64,000 nucleotides of DNA from CALSMU01 sp965230225 (lineage in GTDB: Bacteria > Bacteroidota > Bacteroidia > Flavobacteriales_D > Parvicellaceae): contig CBDDKM010000005.1 of the NCBI GenBank assembly GCA_965230225.1, positions 186,001 through 250,000 of the forward strand. The letters run 5' to 3'. Every line of letters starts with the position of its first letter. Within the stretch, counting starts at the first letter, position 1. The notes beneath the pieces are model-generated. The model saw only the letters and a list, made by a program, of their open reading frames with translations. It was not told the DNA's origin and made no database searches. This document shows positions 31,016-39,535 of this stretch, piece after piece. The position numbers and the translations under genes were made by a program.

Positions 31016-32776
31016 TTAGGCCTTTTCTATCTCAGTAATGTTCAGGTATAATTCCTCTAACTGTTCTCCATCAATTGGCGATGGAGCATCAATCATCATG
31101 TCTCTACCACTATTGTTTTTTGGGAAAGCGATAAAATCTCTGATGGAATCTGACCCTCCAAATAAAGAACATAATCTATCGAATCCAAATGCTAAACCAC
31201 CGTGAGGAGGCGCTCCATATTCAAAGGCACTCATTAGGAACCCGAATTGAGCCTGAGCTTCTTCTTTGGTAAATCCTAATAAGTCAAACATTCTTGATTG
31301 TAGTTCTCTATCGTGAATTCTAATGGATCCTCCACCTATTTCAACACCATTAACAGCTAAATCGTAGGCATTAGCACGAATAGCTCCTGGGTTATCTTTA
31401 ATCATGTGTAAATCTTCTGGCTTAGGAGATGTAAACGGATGGTGCATTGCGTGGTAACGCTCTGTCTCTTCATCCCACTCCAATAGAGGAAAATCCATAA
31501 CCCATAGAGGTTTAAATACATTAGGGTCACGAAGACCTAATTGATCTCCCATGTGCAAACGAAGCTCGTTCATTTGTTTTCTAACCTTGTCTGTGTCTCC
31601 ACTAAGAACAAGAATTAAATCCCCTGCTTCAGCACCACAGTGTTTAGCCCATTCCGCTAAGTCTTCCTGAGAGTAGAACTTATCCACCGATGACTTGAAA
31701 GAACCATCTGCGTTGCACTTAACGTAAACCAATCCTTTTGCTCCAATTTGTGGACGTTTAACCCAGTCGGTAAGTTTATCCAATTGTTTTCTGGAGTATT
31801 CTGCACATCCTTTAGCGGTAATTCCCAATACCAATTCAGCACTATCGAAAATGGCAAACCCTTTATTTTGGGTTAATTCATTCAAGTTGTTGAAGGTCAT
31901 GTCGAATCTAATGTCTGGTTTATCAGATCCGTAAATCTCCATGCATTTATCATAAGTCATTCTTGGGAAAGCTCCATCAAATTCAACACCACGAACCGTT
32001 TTGAATAAATGCTGAATTAACCCTTCGAAAGTATTCAATACATCTTCTTGCTCCACAAATGCCATTTCGCAGTCTATTTGAGTAAACTCAGGCTGACGGT
32101 CAGCTCTTAAATCTTCATCACGGAAGCATTTAACGATTTGGTAGTATCTATCATATCCACTTACCATTAGCAATTGCTTAAAGGTCTGCGGAGATTGTGG
32201 TAGAGCGTAAAACTCTCCCGGGTTCATTCTGCTTGGCACAACAAAATCTCTTGCTCCCTCAGGAGTAGATTTAATCAGGTATGGAGTTTCTACTTCGATA
32301 AAGTCGATAGAATCTAAATACTTTCTGGTTTCCAACCCTAGTTTATGACGCAAGAATAGATTTTTCTTTAGTGGGTTTCTTCTTAAATCAAGAAACCTGT
32401 ATTGCATTCTCAATTCATCTCCACCATCTGTTTCATCTTCGATGGTAAAAGGAGGAAGTTTTGCTTCCTTAAGTACAGTTAATTCAGTAACGTTAATCTC
32501 GATATCACCAGTAGGGATGTTTTTATTTTTATTACTTCTTTCAGCTACAACTCCTTTGGCTTGAATAACGAATTCACGCCCTAGTTTCCTAGCCTTTTCG
32601 CACAATTCAGCATTGGTCTCCAGGTTGAATACCAGCTGAGTAATACCGTAACGGTCTCGAATGTCAACGAATGTCATTCCTCCTAAATCTCTTGATTTTT
32701 GCATCCATCCACAAAGGGTTACTTCGTTTCCTACCTGCTCTATTCGCAATTCTCCGTTAGTGTGCGTTCTGTACAT
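31016..32776 (-). CDS. aspS: Aspartate-tRNA ligase
   Basis: A 586-residue class II synthetase charging tRNA with aspartate. The N-terminal anticodon-binding OB fold shows LCGWMQKSRDLGGMTFVDIR; motif 2 is CFRDEDLRADRQPEFTQID and motif 3 is GLAFGFDRLCSLFGG. It has the bacterial GAD insertion domain. The start is placed at ATG 32776 (MYRTHTNGEL): the frame is open further upstream, but a textbook promoter lies at 32797-32827 and the extra part is not family-like. It is co-transcribed with csaA. Confidence 0.96.
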   Translation of the reverse strand: MYRTHTNGELRIEQVGNEVTLCGWMQKSRDLGGMTFVDIRDRYGITQLVFNLETNAELCEKARKLGREFVIQAKGVVAERSNKNKNIPTGDIEINVTELTVLKEAKLPPFTIEDETDGGDELRMQYRFLDLRRNPLKKNLFLRHKLGLETRKYLDSIDFIEVETPYLIKSTPEGARDFVVPSRMNPGEFYALPQSPQTFKQLLMVSGYDRYYQIVKCFRDEDLRADRQPEFTQIDCEMAFVEQEDVLNTFEGLIQHLFKTVRGVEFDGAFPRMTYDKCMEIYGSDKPDIRFDMTFNNLNELTQNKGFAIFDSAELVLGITAKGCAEYSRKQLDKLTDWVKRPQIGAKGLVYVKCNADGSFKSSVDKFYSQEDLAEWAKHCGAEAGDLILVLSGDTDKVRKQMNELRLHMGDQLGLRDPNVFKPLWVMDFPLLEWDEETERYHAMHHPFTSPKPEDLHMIKDNPGAIRANAYDLAVNGVEIGGGSIRIHDRELQSRMFDLLGFTKEEAQAQFGFLMSAFEYGAPPHGGLAFGFDRLCSLFGGSDSIRDFIAFPKNNSGRDMMIDAPSPIDGEQLEELYLNITEIEKA

Positions 32777-32796
32777 AATCTTGTGTTTTGAGGCTG

Positions 32797-32827
32797 CAAA
32801 AATAGCGAATAGACACGGATACCCAAA
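32797..32827 (-). promoter_or_regulatory. Consensus promoter of aspS (TTTG-N19-TATTTTTG)
   Basis: On the minus strand TTTG (32824-32827) and TATTTTTG (32797-32804) are separated by exactly 19 bases. The predicted start is near 32793, 17 bases before the aspS ATG. This settles the choice of start codon. Confidence 0.8.
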
Positions 32828-32878
32828 ACAATTCTTTTTTCTTATTATTGTACTAAATCTTAACCATTTGTAAAGACC

Positions 32879-33112
32879 ATGAAAAAGAAAGTTATCTATA
32901 TCATTATTGCCATAATAGTTGTATTGGGAGTTGTAGTAGGAATTATGATGGCCACTGGAGGTGGAGTTACCGAAGAGGATACCAAACAAGGTGAACAAAC
33001 AGAAAAAGAATTGGAAGATGCATACGATGATATGGATGTTCCGGATTTTACTGAAGAGGATACAACAGCAGCGGAAGAGGAAGAAGAGTTTGACCCTGAA
33101 GCGATGTTATAA
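32879..33112 (+). CDS. Small single-pass membrane protein with acidic tail
   Basis: A 77-residue protein: a basic N-terminus (MKKK), one hydrophobic helix (VIYIIIAIIVVLGVVVGIMM), and a tail of about 50 residues rich in Asp and Glu, ending EEEFDPEAML. The positive-inside rule puts the acidic tail outside the cytoplasm. No family recognised. It is divergent from aspS and is followed by another protein of the same build at 33199. Confidence 0.65.
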   Translation: MKKKVIYIIIAIIVVLGVVVGIMMATGGGVTEEDTKQGEQTEKELEDAYDDMDVPDFTEEDTTAAEEEEEFDPEAML

Positions 33113-33144
33113 TTTATTTCTGTTGGATTTTGGTATAAAAATTG

Positions 33145-33185
33145 AATTAGACTGATCTGAATTGATGTAAATCAAAAGTCTAATT
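33145..33185 (+). promoter_or_regulatory. Nested stem-loop between two small membrane protein genes
   Basis: Outer perfect stem of 9 bases (AATTAGACT 33145-33153, AGTCTAATT 33177-33185), extendable by a G-U and two more pairs. It encloses a second hairpin TTGAT-GTAA-ATCAA (33162-33175 approximately). The stem ends 13 bases before the ATG of 33199, so it could control translation or mRNA stability of that gene. No T run follows, so it is not a terminator. Confidence 0.45.
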
Positions 33186-33198
33186 TAAATATTGAGCC

Positions 33199-33375
33199 AT
33201 GACCAAAAGAAAGAAAAGAACATTAATCTCATTAGCCGTTTTTGTAGGATTACTGGTAGCAGCTGTATTCTATTTTAGGGATAATGCAGATTTAGAACAA
33301 ATCGAGAAAGATCAAGAGATATCTGCTGAAAAAGCAGCGGATGATTTAGCAGATGATCTTAATGCCTCGTTTTAA
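33199..33375 (+). CDS. Very small membrane protein (58 residues)
   Basis: Reads MTKRKKRTLISLAVFVGLLV then AAVFYFRDNADLEQIEKDQE and a tail ending DDLNASF. Basic N-terminus, one helix (about 9-25), and an acidic helical tail outside the cytoplasm: the same architecture as the 77-residue protein before it. The ATG at 33199 is the only start and a strong terminator follows 32 bases after the stop. Unknown function. Confidence 0.6.
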   Translation: MTKRKKRTLISLAVFVGLLVAAVFYFRDNADLEQIEKDQEISAEKAADDLADDLNASF

Positions 33376-33406
33376 TAATTATTGTCAGTAAGGACAGTTT
33401 GTAAGG

Positions 33407-33442
33407 AATAAGAAAGGCTCCAATTTGGAGCCTTTTCTTATT
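33407..33442. terminator. Strong two-way terminator between convergent genes
   Basis: Arms AATAAGAAAGGCTCC and GGAGCCTTTTCTTATT (one extra base) around a 5-base loop. It serves the small membrane gene on the plus strand and the lipocalin-like gene on the minus strand; the latter's stop codon (33438-33440) lies inside the stem. Confidence 0.85.
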
Positions 33443-33776
33443 TTCTTTTCAGTGTAATAATGTCTTCTCGATCTTTAAAAGACATTTTCTCTTCAGTAAT
33501 TTCTACATCCTTAAACACCTCTTCTTTGTTCTTAAGGGTTAAGGTTAATGTCTTTCCGTCTTCACTTAAAGACCAATTACCTTCTCTTACTTTATCTCCA
33601 CGTTGTTGTTCTACTTTTCCATCTTCCGTAAAGGTAATGGTAGAACTTTTTTCTCTCTCTGATAATTCTTCACCCGAAATGCTTTCCAGTTGCCAGGTTC
33701 CCACTATAGATGGACCACCTCCACAAGAGGATAACAGAAGAAGGGCTGTTGCAAATACAAATAGTAATTTTTTCAT
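33438..33776 (-). CDS. Lipocalin-like lipoprotein
   Basis: A 112-residue lipoprotein (MKKLLFVFATALLLLSSCGG, Cys18). The body starts with the lipocalin-like signature IVGTWQLESISGEEL and continues as regular beta strands (STITFTEDGKVEQQ, EGNWSLSEDGKTLTLTL). Small Bacteroidota lipoproteins of this form probably fold as a short beta-barrel; ligand and role are unknown. It is 26 bases downstream of the OmpA gene at 33803 and may share its transcript. Confidence 0.75.
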   Translation of the reverse strand: MKKLLFVFATALLLLSSCGGGPSIVGTWQLESISGEELSEREKSSTITFTEDGKVEQQRGDKVREGNWSLSEDGKTLTLTLKNKEEVFKDVEITEEKMSFKDREDIITLKRK

Positions 33777-33802
33777 GGTTAAAGGTTTATGTTGTTGTTT
33801 AT

Positions 33803-35518
33803 TTACTTTTCTAGTATCACCACTTCGATACGTCGGTTAATATCTCTTCCCCATCGGTATGCATTGGGAGCAATTGGGTTCTCCGAACCACAACCTACGT
33901 AGTACAAACGCTCAGGATCAACTCCTTTTTCAATCAGGTAATCGTACACCGATTTCGCTCGATTGATGGAAAGGGTGATGTTTTTGTCTTCGATTCCAGA
34001 TTTATCTGTATAACCGGTAATTTCAATTTTCAGGTTAGGCGAATTAGTCAGGATGTTAGCTAAGGTATCCACCTGTAATTTGGCTTCTTCAGTTAACGCC
34101 ATCATATTAGGTTCGAAAACAATGTGTTTTAAAATTAAAGGCGTATTTAGCTCTCTATTTTCAAAGTGATTAAGGTTATCCGTTTCGTGTTTCTCAAATG
34201 GGTCAACAGGCGCTGGAGTTTCATCTACTAATTTATCCTGAGATTCTGCTTTTTTCTGAAGTACTTTAATTTCAATTCTTCTATTGGCCGCTCTTCCGGA
34301 TTTAGATTTATTGGTGTAAGCCGGTTTGGAAGAACCATAACCTTTATAGGTTAATCGTTCTGCAGCAATGCCATTTTTAATCAGATGATCGTAAACAAAC
34401 TTTGCTCTACTTTTAGATAATTGTTTGTTGGTATTCTCATTTCCAGAACGATCGGTATGTCCTCCAATTTCGATTTTCAGGTCCGCGCTTTTTTCCAATG
34501 CAGAAATCAAGGATTTTAAATCTTCATTAGAAGAAGCATTAGAGAAAGTGGTTTTTCCAGGCCCAAATTTTACGTGATCCAGAATTAGAATGGTATTAAG
34601 AGGAATAGCTTCCGGAACAATTACCAGATGTTCAACACTAATGTGCAGCTGGCTACTGTCTATAAATTCGGGCATTGGAGGGCAAATGTAATTGCCCATC
34701 GAATCGTTTAAGATGAATTCCGGATATGGCTCAAAGTTCTTGATTCGCTCTCGGATGGAGTTGTATCTAGGGCTGGTATTGGCTCCATCAGTACCCAAAT
34801 CCCAATAAGAAACAGCATCTAAATCGCTATATCCGCAAAATTGCTTGAGAATTACTGCCGATATAAAACCGGATGCGTGCCATCCATTCCAGCAGTGTAA
34901 GTAAACCGGTCCTGTATTCTTGTCGGTAGCACTTTTGTGTACCAATTTTAGCATTTCGTAAACGTGCTTGTCATCAAAATAATCAAATTGAGAATACTCC
35001 ATGGTATTCTTGGTGTCGTTTACACAATCACATTCTTTTTCCGTTGGAGCGGTATCCCAATTGGTACGATACAGGTAGATTGAATGAGCAAAACCTTCTT
35101 GGCACAGGTGCTTTATTCCATCGTCCGGTAGAGGATTGTTATTCTTTCTTTTGTTTTCTTTATGGAAGTAGTTGTTACCTCCACCTCTGTAGGCAATTCC
35201 ATGAAGAATTGGTCTCATGTTTCTGGTCCCATACAAGCTATCGAACCCATTCCCCCAGTTGTCTACTACCTTGTACATTAGGTCTTTTTCCTGGTATCTT
35301 TCTTTGTAGTAATCTGCTTCAAGGAAAAAAGCAGGATCATATTGTTCTATTTGAAATTCTCCTTCTGGACAAAGCTCAGGAATGTCCATTTTTACTAACT
35401 CATCCGGTGTGTACAGCGAGTCGTAAATTAAAGTATCTGGTTGAATGGTCAGATCCTGTGCAGCAATAAGGTTAAAAGTGCTGCAAATGAATGCAATGAA
35501 AAAAGAATATCTCAACAT
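33803..35518 (-). CDS. Envelope protein: degenerate protein phosphatase domain plus two OmpA domains
   Basis: A 571-residue secreted protein with a signal peptide (1-20). Residues about 90-260 resemble a dual-specificity/tyrosine phosphatase: GIAYRGGGNNYF, then a P-loop-like GPVYLHCWNGWHASG. The Cys (209) and Gly are kept, but Ala215 stands where the catalytic Arg of CxxGxxR(S/T) should be, so ordinary phosphatase activity is doubtful. Two OmpA peptidoglycan-binding domains follow (about 308-420 and 460-570); both keep the key Asp and Arg (GGHTDRSGNEN, SKSRA; TGYTDKSGIED, SINRA). It is therefore anchored to the cell wall. Predicted leaderless start. Confidence 0.82.
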   Translation of the reverse strand: MLRYSFFIAFICSTFNLIAAQDLTIQPDTLIYDSLYTPDELVKMDIPELCPEGEFQIEQYDPAFFLEADYYKERYQEKDLMYKVVDNWGNGFDSLYGTRNMRPILHGIAYRGGGNNYFHKENKRKNNNPLPDDGIKHLCQEGFAHSIYLYRTNWDTAPTEKECDCVNDTKNTMEYSQFDYFDDKHVYEMLKLVHKSATDKNTGPVYLHCWNGWHASGFISAVILKQFCGYSDLDAVSYWDLGTDGANTSPRYNSIRERIKNFEPYPEFILNDSMGNYICPPMPEFIDSSQLHISVEHLVIVPEAIPLNTILILDHVKFGPGKTTFSNASSNEDLKSLISALEKSADLKIEIGGHTDRSGNENTNKQLSKSRAKFVYDHLIKNGIAAERLTYKGYGSSKPAYTNKSKSGRAANRRIEIKVLQKKAESQDKLVDETPAPVDPFEKHETDNLNHFENRELNTPLILKHIVFEPNMMALTEEAKLQVDTLANILTNSPNLKIEITGYTDKSGIEDKNITLSINRAKSVYDYLIEKGVDPERLYYVGCGSENPIAPNAYRWGRDINRRIEVVILEK

Positions 35519-35522
35519 ATTA

Positions 35523-35558
35523 CAAAAATATCAGCTTGTACCCCTTTCTTAGAAGGGG
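35523..35558 (-). promoter_or_regulatory. -7 box TATTTTTG plus dyad CCCCTT-N6-AAGGGG before the OmpA/phosphatase gene
   Basis: TATTTTTG (35523-35530) ends 5 bases before the ATG, so the message would start at or within a base of the ATG (leaderless). A 6-base perfect dyad CCCCTT / AAGGGG (35541-35558) sits where the -33 element would be, and looks like an operator that could block or replace -33 contacts. Confidence 0.45.
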
Positions 35559-35640
35559 ATGGTTCAAGTTATCAACACGGTAATCTGAATGAGGTGGGAA
35601 CTTGAATCATTAACGCAAGTGTAGCAAGAATGTTTCCAAA

Positions 35641-35673
35641 AAAAATGCCCACTGAAAATCAGTAGGCATTTTT
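35641..35673 (-). terminator. Rho-independent terminator of GyrI-like gene
   Basis: Stem AAAAATGCC-ACTGA / TCAGT-GGCATTTTT with one mismatch and a short loop, followed on the minus strand by a T run. It is 20 bases past the stop of 35693-36322. Confidence 0.85.
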
Positions 35674-35692
35674 CTATTATTTGATTGATCTG

Positions 35693-36322
35693 TTACTCAG
35701 CAATAGGGAACCAAATTTCGGTAAGCCATTTTGATGTGTCAGGCTCCATAGATGGATCTGTTACATAAACTTCCCAAGGTCCACCTGTTTGAACTGATCC
35801 TCCGTTTTCGAAGTATTCAGTAATGCTCATGTATGGTTCAGATACTTGGTCGTATCCTCCAAGGTGATTGTATTTTAGCGCTTTTCCAGCAGGAATAGTG
35901 TTGAATACAACTCTGTCTGTTCCTGCAACTTCTTCAGTTACCGGAATACAAGCTTCGAAAGTAGAGTATCCTTCAGGGTTCCAGTTTACCCAATGAGAAA
36001 ATGGTGCTCCTCCTAATTTGTCAGGTCCACCTAAGTGCCCCATAATTTCTCCGAACATCATTCCGTATTTCATTCCCAATTCGGTTTGCATTTGCTCTTC
36101 TGTTACAGAATCGGTAATGGATAAGTACATGATTTCAGGGTTTTCAGCAAACTCCCATCCTTCTGGTAAGGCCACTGCTGTTTCCTCTTCTACAGGTGCC
36201 GCAGTTGTGTCTGCTGCAGGTGCAGTTTCGTTAGTTGCATTTTCTTCAGTTTTAGCTTCTTCTCCACCACATGATGCCATCAGTAGTGAGCAAGCCAATA
36301 GGGCGATAAACGTCTTTTTCAT
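35693..36322 (-). CDS. Lipoprotein with GyrI-like ligand-binding domain
   Basis: A 209-residue lipoprotein (MKKTFIALLACSLLMASCGG, Cys18). A low-complexity Ala/Thr/Glu spacer (about 20-55) leads to a GyrI-like / AraC effector-binding fold: FNTIPAGKALKYNHLGGYDQ, YMSITEYFENGGSVQTGGPW, and the closing WLTEIWFPI. Such domains bind small molecules; this one would do so in the periplasm or at the outer membrane. Single gene with its own -7 box and terminator. Confidence 0.8.
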   Translation of the reverse strand: MKKTFIALLACSLLMASCGGEEAKTEENATNETAPAADTTAAPVEEETAVALPEGWEFAENPEIMYLSITDSVTEEQMQTELGMKYGMMFGEIMGHLGGPDKLGGAPFSHWVNWNPEGYSTFEACIPVTEEVAGTDRVVFNTIPAGKALKYNHLGGYDQVSEPYMSITEYFENGGSVQTGGPWEVYVTDPSMEPDTSKWLTEIWFPIAE

Positions 36323-36352
36323 TTTTAATCGATTATTTGGTTAATGGTGTGG

Positions 36353-36360
36353 CAAATATA
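36353..36360 (-). promoter_or_regulatory. -7 box TATATTTG of GyrI-like lipoprotein gene
   Basis: Exact TAnnTTTG match 30 bases before the ATG, predicted start near 36349. No clear -33 box. Confidence 0.5.
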
Positions 36361-36380
36361 ATAAAAGACGTTATTGGAAA

Positions 36381-38009
36381 TTACCTTTTGATGATTTTAA
36401 AATAGAGAGGGTTATGTTTCTGATTGTCAGTAATTAGTAGATAGATTCCAGGAGGTAGAAGCCTCATGTTAATCGAGTTGTTATAAGTGGAAAGAGTTCC
36501 GGTCTTGACTAGTTTTCCTGAAAGGTCAAAAATGGAGTAGGGAAGTGGTTCTTGCGTGATGTTGGTGAAATGGATAACTCCATTAGTTGGGTTAGGAAAT
36601 ATTGTGATGTTGTGTTCATCCATTTCATTGGTGGAGTTGAGGTTGGGAACAGAGCCAATTTTGGTAACAAAAAACTCAAACCCTCCAAAATTGGTGTTAA
36701 ACTGGTAACCTTCAAATGTAAGGGTGTCTGAAAGGAATTCACCCACATAGAAGAAATTACCAAGAGTGTCGCAGGTTATGGCTTTAGAATAATCGTTTCC
36801 CTCTCCTCCAATGATGTAGTTCCATTGTATATTTCCCTGCTGGTCAGTGTGAATTAAGAATTGATCTGTTCCTTCAATGGTAGGAACTGCAACAGGGCTT
36901 AAAATGCTATCTGAGTCTACAATTCCACAGATAATAAGTGAATCTTTAGGGTCGATTCCAATATCGGTAATTTTTGATATGCCATTGGAAACAATGGACT
37001 CTGACCAAAGTTGATTACCATTTTCGTCAAGGTTTACCATCCAACCATTTAAGTCGCCGGCATTGTAAAGGGTATCTGATTCTAAGACAAGGGTGTCGGC
37101 CCGAAAGTACCCTCCACCACAGACATTTCCCTGACTGGAAACATTAACAGTTTCTAATATCACATCATCGTTACCGGAGTATGATTTTCCCCAAATGAAA
37201 TTTCCATTGGGATCAATTTTTAGAACAATCGAATTTTGAGCATTGGATGTACCGGAAAAAGTAATTCCATCGTATTCAAAAGTGCTTCCTTCGAAGATTC
37301 CAACTAATAAAATATCTCCGTTCTGATCATGTTTTGCATCCAGAAAAGTTTCGTATCCAGTTCCTCCAATTGATTTGCTCCACTGGTGAATTCCGTTAGA
37401 ATCCAAAGAAACAATATATGCATCATCACTTCCGACCGCGCTTATCGTGCTTCCTCCAAAGTTAAGTCCGTTTCCATTGTAACTTCCTGCACCAATTAGA
37501 TTGGTTCCATAAGAAGTTAAACCGTTTAAATTAATGGCTCCGGAACCTCCATATTGATTGAGCCAAATTCTTTCTCCATCTTCGTTTAGTTTGGAGATAA
37601 AAATGTCATTCTGGCCAGATTTAAATAAGGTGTCATCGTCCAGGACCAGTTGAAAGCTTACAAATCCTGCTCCCCAGTACATGTTGTTGTCTTCGGTAGA
37701 GCGACATAGAGCCAACCCCCAGTCATTGTAAGTTCCCTGAGCAGAGTGTATCCACAATGGAGTTCCATTAGGGGCCAGCTTAGAAACAAAAATTTCTGCA
37801 CCGGTATTCAAATAGGGTTCTGTTAATGGCCCCAGATTTAGGTCCAGTGCTTCATAAGCACCAGTAATGTATACATAACCGGAGTGGTCTGTAGCAATTG
37901 CTCTACCAGAGTTAACGTAGCCACTGGAGCCAATGGCCCACTCGAAGTTTTGCGCTCCCACCAGAACCATTATTAACATTAATGTGGTGGTGGCAAAAAA
38001 TCGTTTCAT
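36381..38009 (-). CDS. SBBP-repeat T9SS cargo protein
   Basis: A 542-residue secreted protein. The signal peptide ends near residue 19 (LMIMVLVGAQ). Six or more SBBP units follow (DHSGYVYITGAYEALDLNLG, FVSKLAPNGTPLWIHSAQG, and similar), building a likely beta-propeller. The C-terminal type A sorting domain is at about 465-542 (ITIFPNPTNGVIHFTN, YSIFDLSGKLV, LPPGIYLLI). Similar in layout to the protein at 13446, which lacks the tail. It starts one base after the ALDH8-type gene, so it may be transcribed with it, a strange pairing. Confidence 0.85.
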   Translation of the reverse strand: MKRFFATTTLMLIMVLVGAQNFEWAIGSSGYVNSGRAIATDHSGYVYITGAYEALDLNLGPLTEPYLNTGAEIFVSKLAPNGTPLWIHSAQGTYNDWGLALCRSTEDNNMYWGAGFVSFQLVLDDDTLFKSGQNDIFISKLNEDGERIWLNQYGGSGAINLNGLTSYGTNLIGAGSYNGNGLNFGGSTISAVGSDDAYIVSLDSNGIHQWSKSIGGTGYETFLDAKHDQNGDILLVGIFEGSTFEYDGITFSGTSNAQNSIVLKIDPNGNFIWGKSYSGNDDVILETVNVSSQGNVCGGGYFRADTLVLESDTLYNAGDLNGWMVNLDENGNQLWSESIVSNGISKITDIGIDPKDSLIICGIVDSDSILSPVAVPTIEGTDQFLIHTDQQGNIQWNYIIGGEGNDYSKAITCDTLGNFFYVGEFLSDTLTFEGYQFNTNFGGFEFFVTKIGSVPNLNSTNEMDEHNITIFPNPTNGVIHFTNITQEPLPYSIFDLSGKLVKTGTLSTYNNSINMRLLPPGIYLLITDNQKHNPLYFKIIKR

Positions 38010-38010
38010 A

Positions 38011-39453
38011 CTATAATTTTATACAAACATTGGTTGGTTCGGTAAAGAAGTTAAAGGCATTGAAACCACCTTCTCTTCCTACACCTGAGTTTTTAACTCC
38101 TCCAAATGGAGTTCTTAAATCTCGTACTAACCAGCAGTTGATCCAAACAATTCCTGCTTCTAACTTTGAAGAAACTCTTGTAGCCTTCCCAACATCTTGT
38201 GTCCAAACTGTAGAAGCAAGCCCATATTCGGTACTATTGGCATATCCCAATACTTCTTCTTCGGTGTCAAACGGCATGATGGTAACTACAGGTCCGAAAA
38301 TTTCTTCCTGATTAGTTCTACAATCATAACGTAAACCTTCTATGATGGTTGGCCTGATATAGTATCCGTCAGCTAATTCTCCTTCTAACTTAACCTGATG
38401 TCCTCCTGTTAATACAGTTCCACCTTCCTCTTTAGCCAGTTCTACGTAGGACAGAACTTTTTCCATGTGGTCCTTGGATACCACAGCTCCTAAATTGGTG
38501 TCGGCTTCTTTAGGATCACCAACTTTTAGGTTTTTCGTTTTTTCTACAAAAGCATCTCTAAATTTTTCATAAATCGGACGCTCTACAAATATCCTTGATC
38601 CACATAAACAGATTTGTCCCTGATTAGCAAAAGACGAAAGCATAGTTGTTTTTAATGCTTTATCGAAATCGCAATCAGCGAATATGATGTTTGGGTTTTT
38701 TCCTCCCAATTCCAGGCTCAATTTTTTAAACATTGGAGCTGCAACCCTCGCAATTTCTTTTCCGGTAGCAGTTCCCCCCGTAAACGAAATGGCTTTAATG
38801 GCTTCGTGCTTAGTAATGGCAGCACCTACTTTAGCTCCCAGCCCATGTACTATATTTAGAACTCCCTTTGGTAGTCCAGCCTCAATACATAATTTAGAGA
38901 ATAAGTAAGCCGTCATTGGAGTTACTTCCGATGGCTTGGCTACCACACAGTTTCCTGAAGCAATAGCAGGAGCTATTTTCCAGGTAAACAGGTATAGAGG
39001 AAGGTTCCATGGCGAAATACATCCCACAACACCAATTGGTTTTCTCAAAGTGTAATTAACAGCAAACCCATCCATTTCATGACTTTCAGAGGCATAATGC
39101 ATAATAGCTGTTGCAAAAAATCTCATGTTGCTGGATGCTCTTGGAATGTCTACGTGCGAAGCTAATTTAACCGGCTTCCCGTTATCTGCCGATTCAGCAG
39201 CTGCTAACTCTTCCAGGTTTTCTTCGATCAAATCTGCAATACGCATCATGATTCTTGATCGTTCATCTTTTGAGGTATTTTTCCAACCTTCTTTTGCTGC
39301 TTCAGCAGCTTGATAGGCTTTTTCAATGTCTTGTTCATCCGAATCCGGAATCTGACTGTATACTCTACCTGTAGAAGGGTTGTAGTTATCTAAAAAATTA
39401 CCTGAAACCGGTTCAGCTAATTCACCATTTATGTAGTTGAGAATTTTTTCCAT
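38011..39453 (-). CDS. Aldehyde dehydrogenase, ALDH8/muconic-semialdehyde type
   Basis: A 480-residue NAD-dependent aldehyde dehydrogenase. Catalytic Cys lies in NQGQICLCGSRIFVE, the base Glu in SLELGGKNPNIIF, and the cofactor loop in ISFTGGTATGKEIARVAA. Ending INCWLVRDLRTPFGGVKNSG and VGREGGFNAFNFFTEP is the wording of ALDH8A / 2-aminomuconate or 2-hydroxymuconate semialdehyde dehydrogenases in kynurenine or catechol breakdown. No other gene of such a pathway is seen here, so the substrate is tentative. A terminator of the gene upstream sits at 39482. Confidence 0.88.
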   Translation of the reverse strand: MEKILNYINGELAEPVSGNFLDNYNPSTGRVYSQIPDSDEQDIEKAYQAAEAAKEGWKNTSKDERSRIMMRIADLIEENLEELAAAESADNGKPVKLASHVDIPRASSNMRFFATAIMHYASESHEMDGFAVNYTLRKPIGVVGCISPWNLPLYLFTWKIAPAIASGNCVVAKPSEVTPMTAYLFSKLCIEAGLPKGVLNIVHGLGAKVGAAITKHEAIKAISFTGGTATGKEIARVAAPMFKKLSLELGGKNPNIIFADCDFDKALKTTMLSSFANQGQICLCGSRIFVERPIYEKFRDAFVEKTKNLKVGDPKEADTNLGAVVSKDHMEKVLSYVELAKEEGGTVLTGGHQVKLEGELADGYYIRPTIIEGLRYDCRTNQEEIFGPVVTIMPFDTEEEVLGYANSTEYGLASTVWTQDVGKATRVSSKLEAGIVWINCWLVRDLRTPFGGVKNSGVGREGGFNAFNFFTEPTNVCIKL

Positions 39454-39481
39454 GAGTCAAAATTGAAGCGTAAAAATAAAA

Positions 39482-39505
39482 AAACCGCTGTCATTAAACA
39501 GCGGT
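39482..39505 (-). terminator. Rho-independent terminator of OMP-like gene
   Basis: Nine-base perfect stem AACCGCTGT / ACAGCGGTT, loop of 6, then seven T on the minus strand. It ends the transcript of 39536-40006. Confidence 0.88.
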
Positions 39506-39535
39506 TCTATTCAGAATAATCTGTATGGCTATATT

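Noticed and set aside
32777..32998. N-terminal extension of aspS by 74 residues
   Set aside because: It includes the consensus promoter, is low-complexity Asn/Tyr-rich and not seen in aspartate-tRNA ligases.
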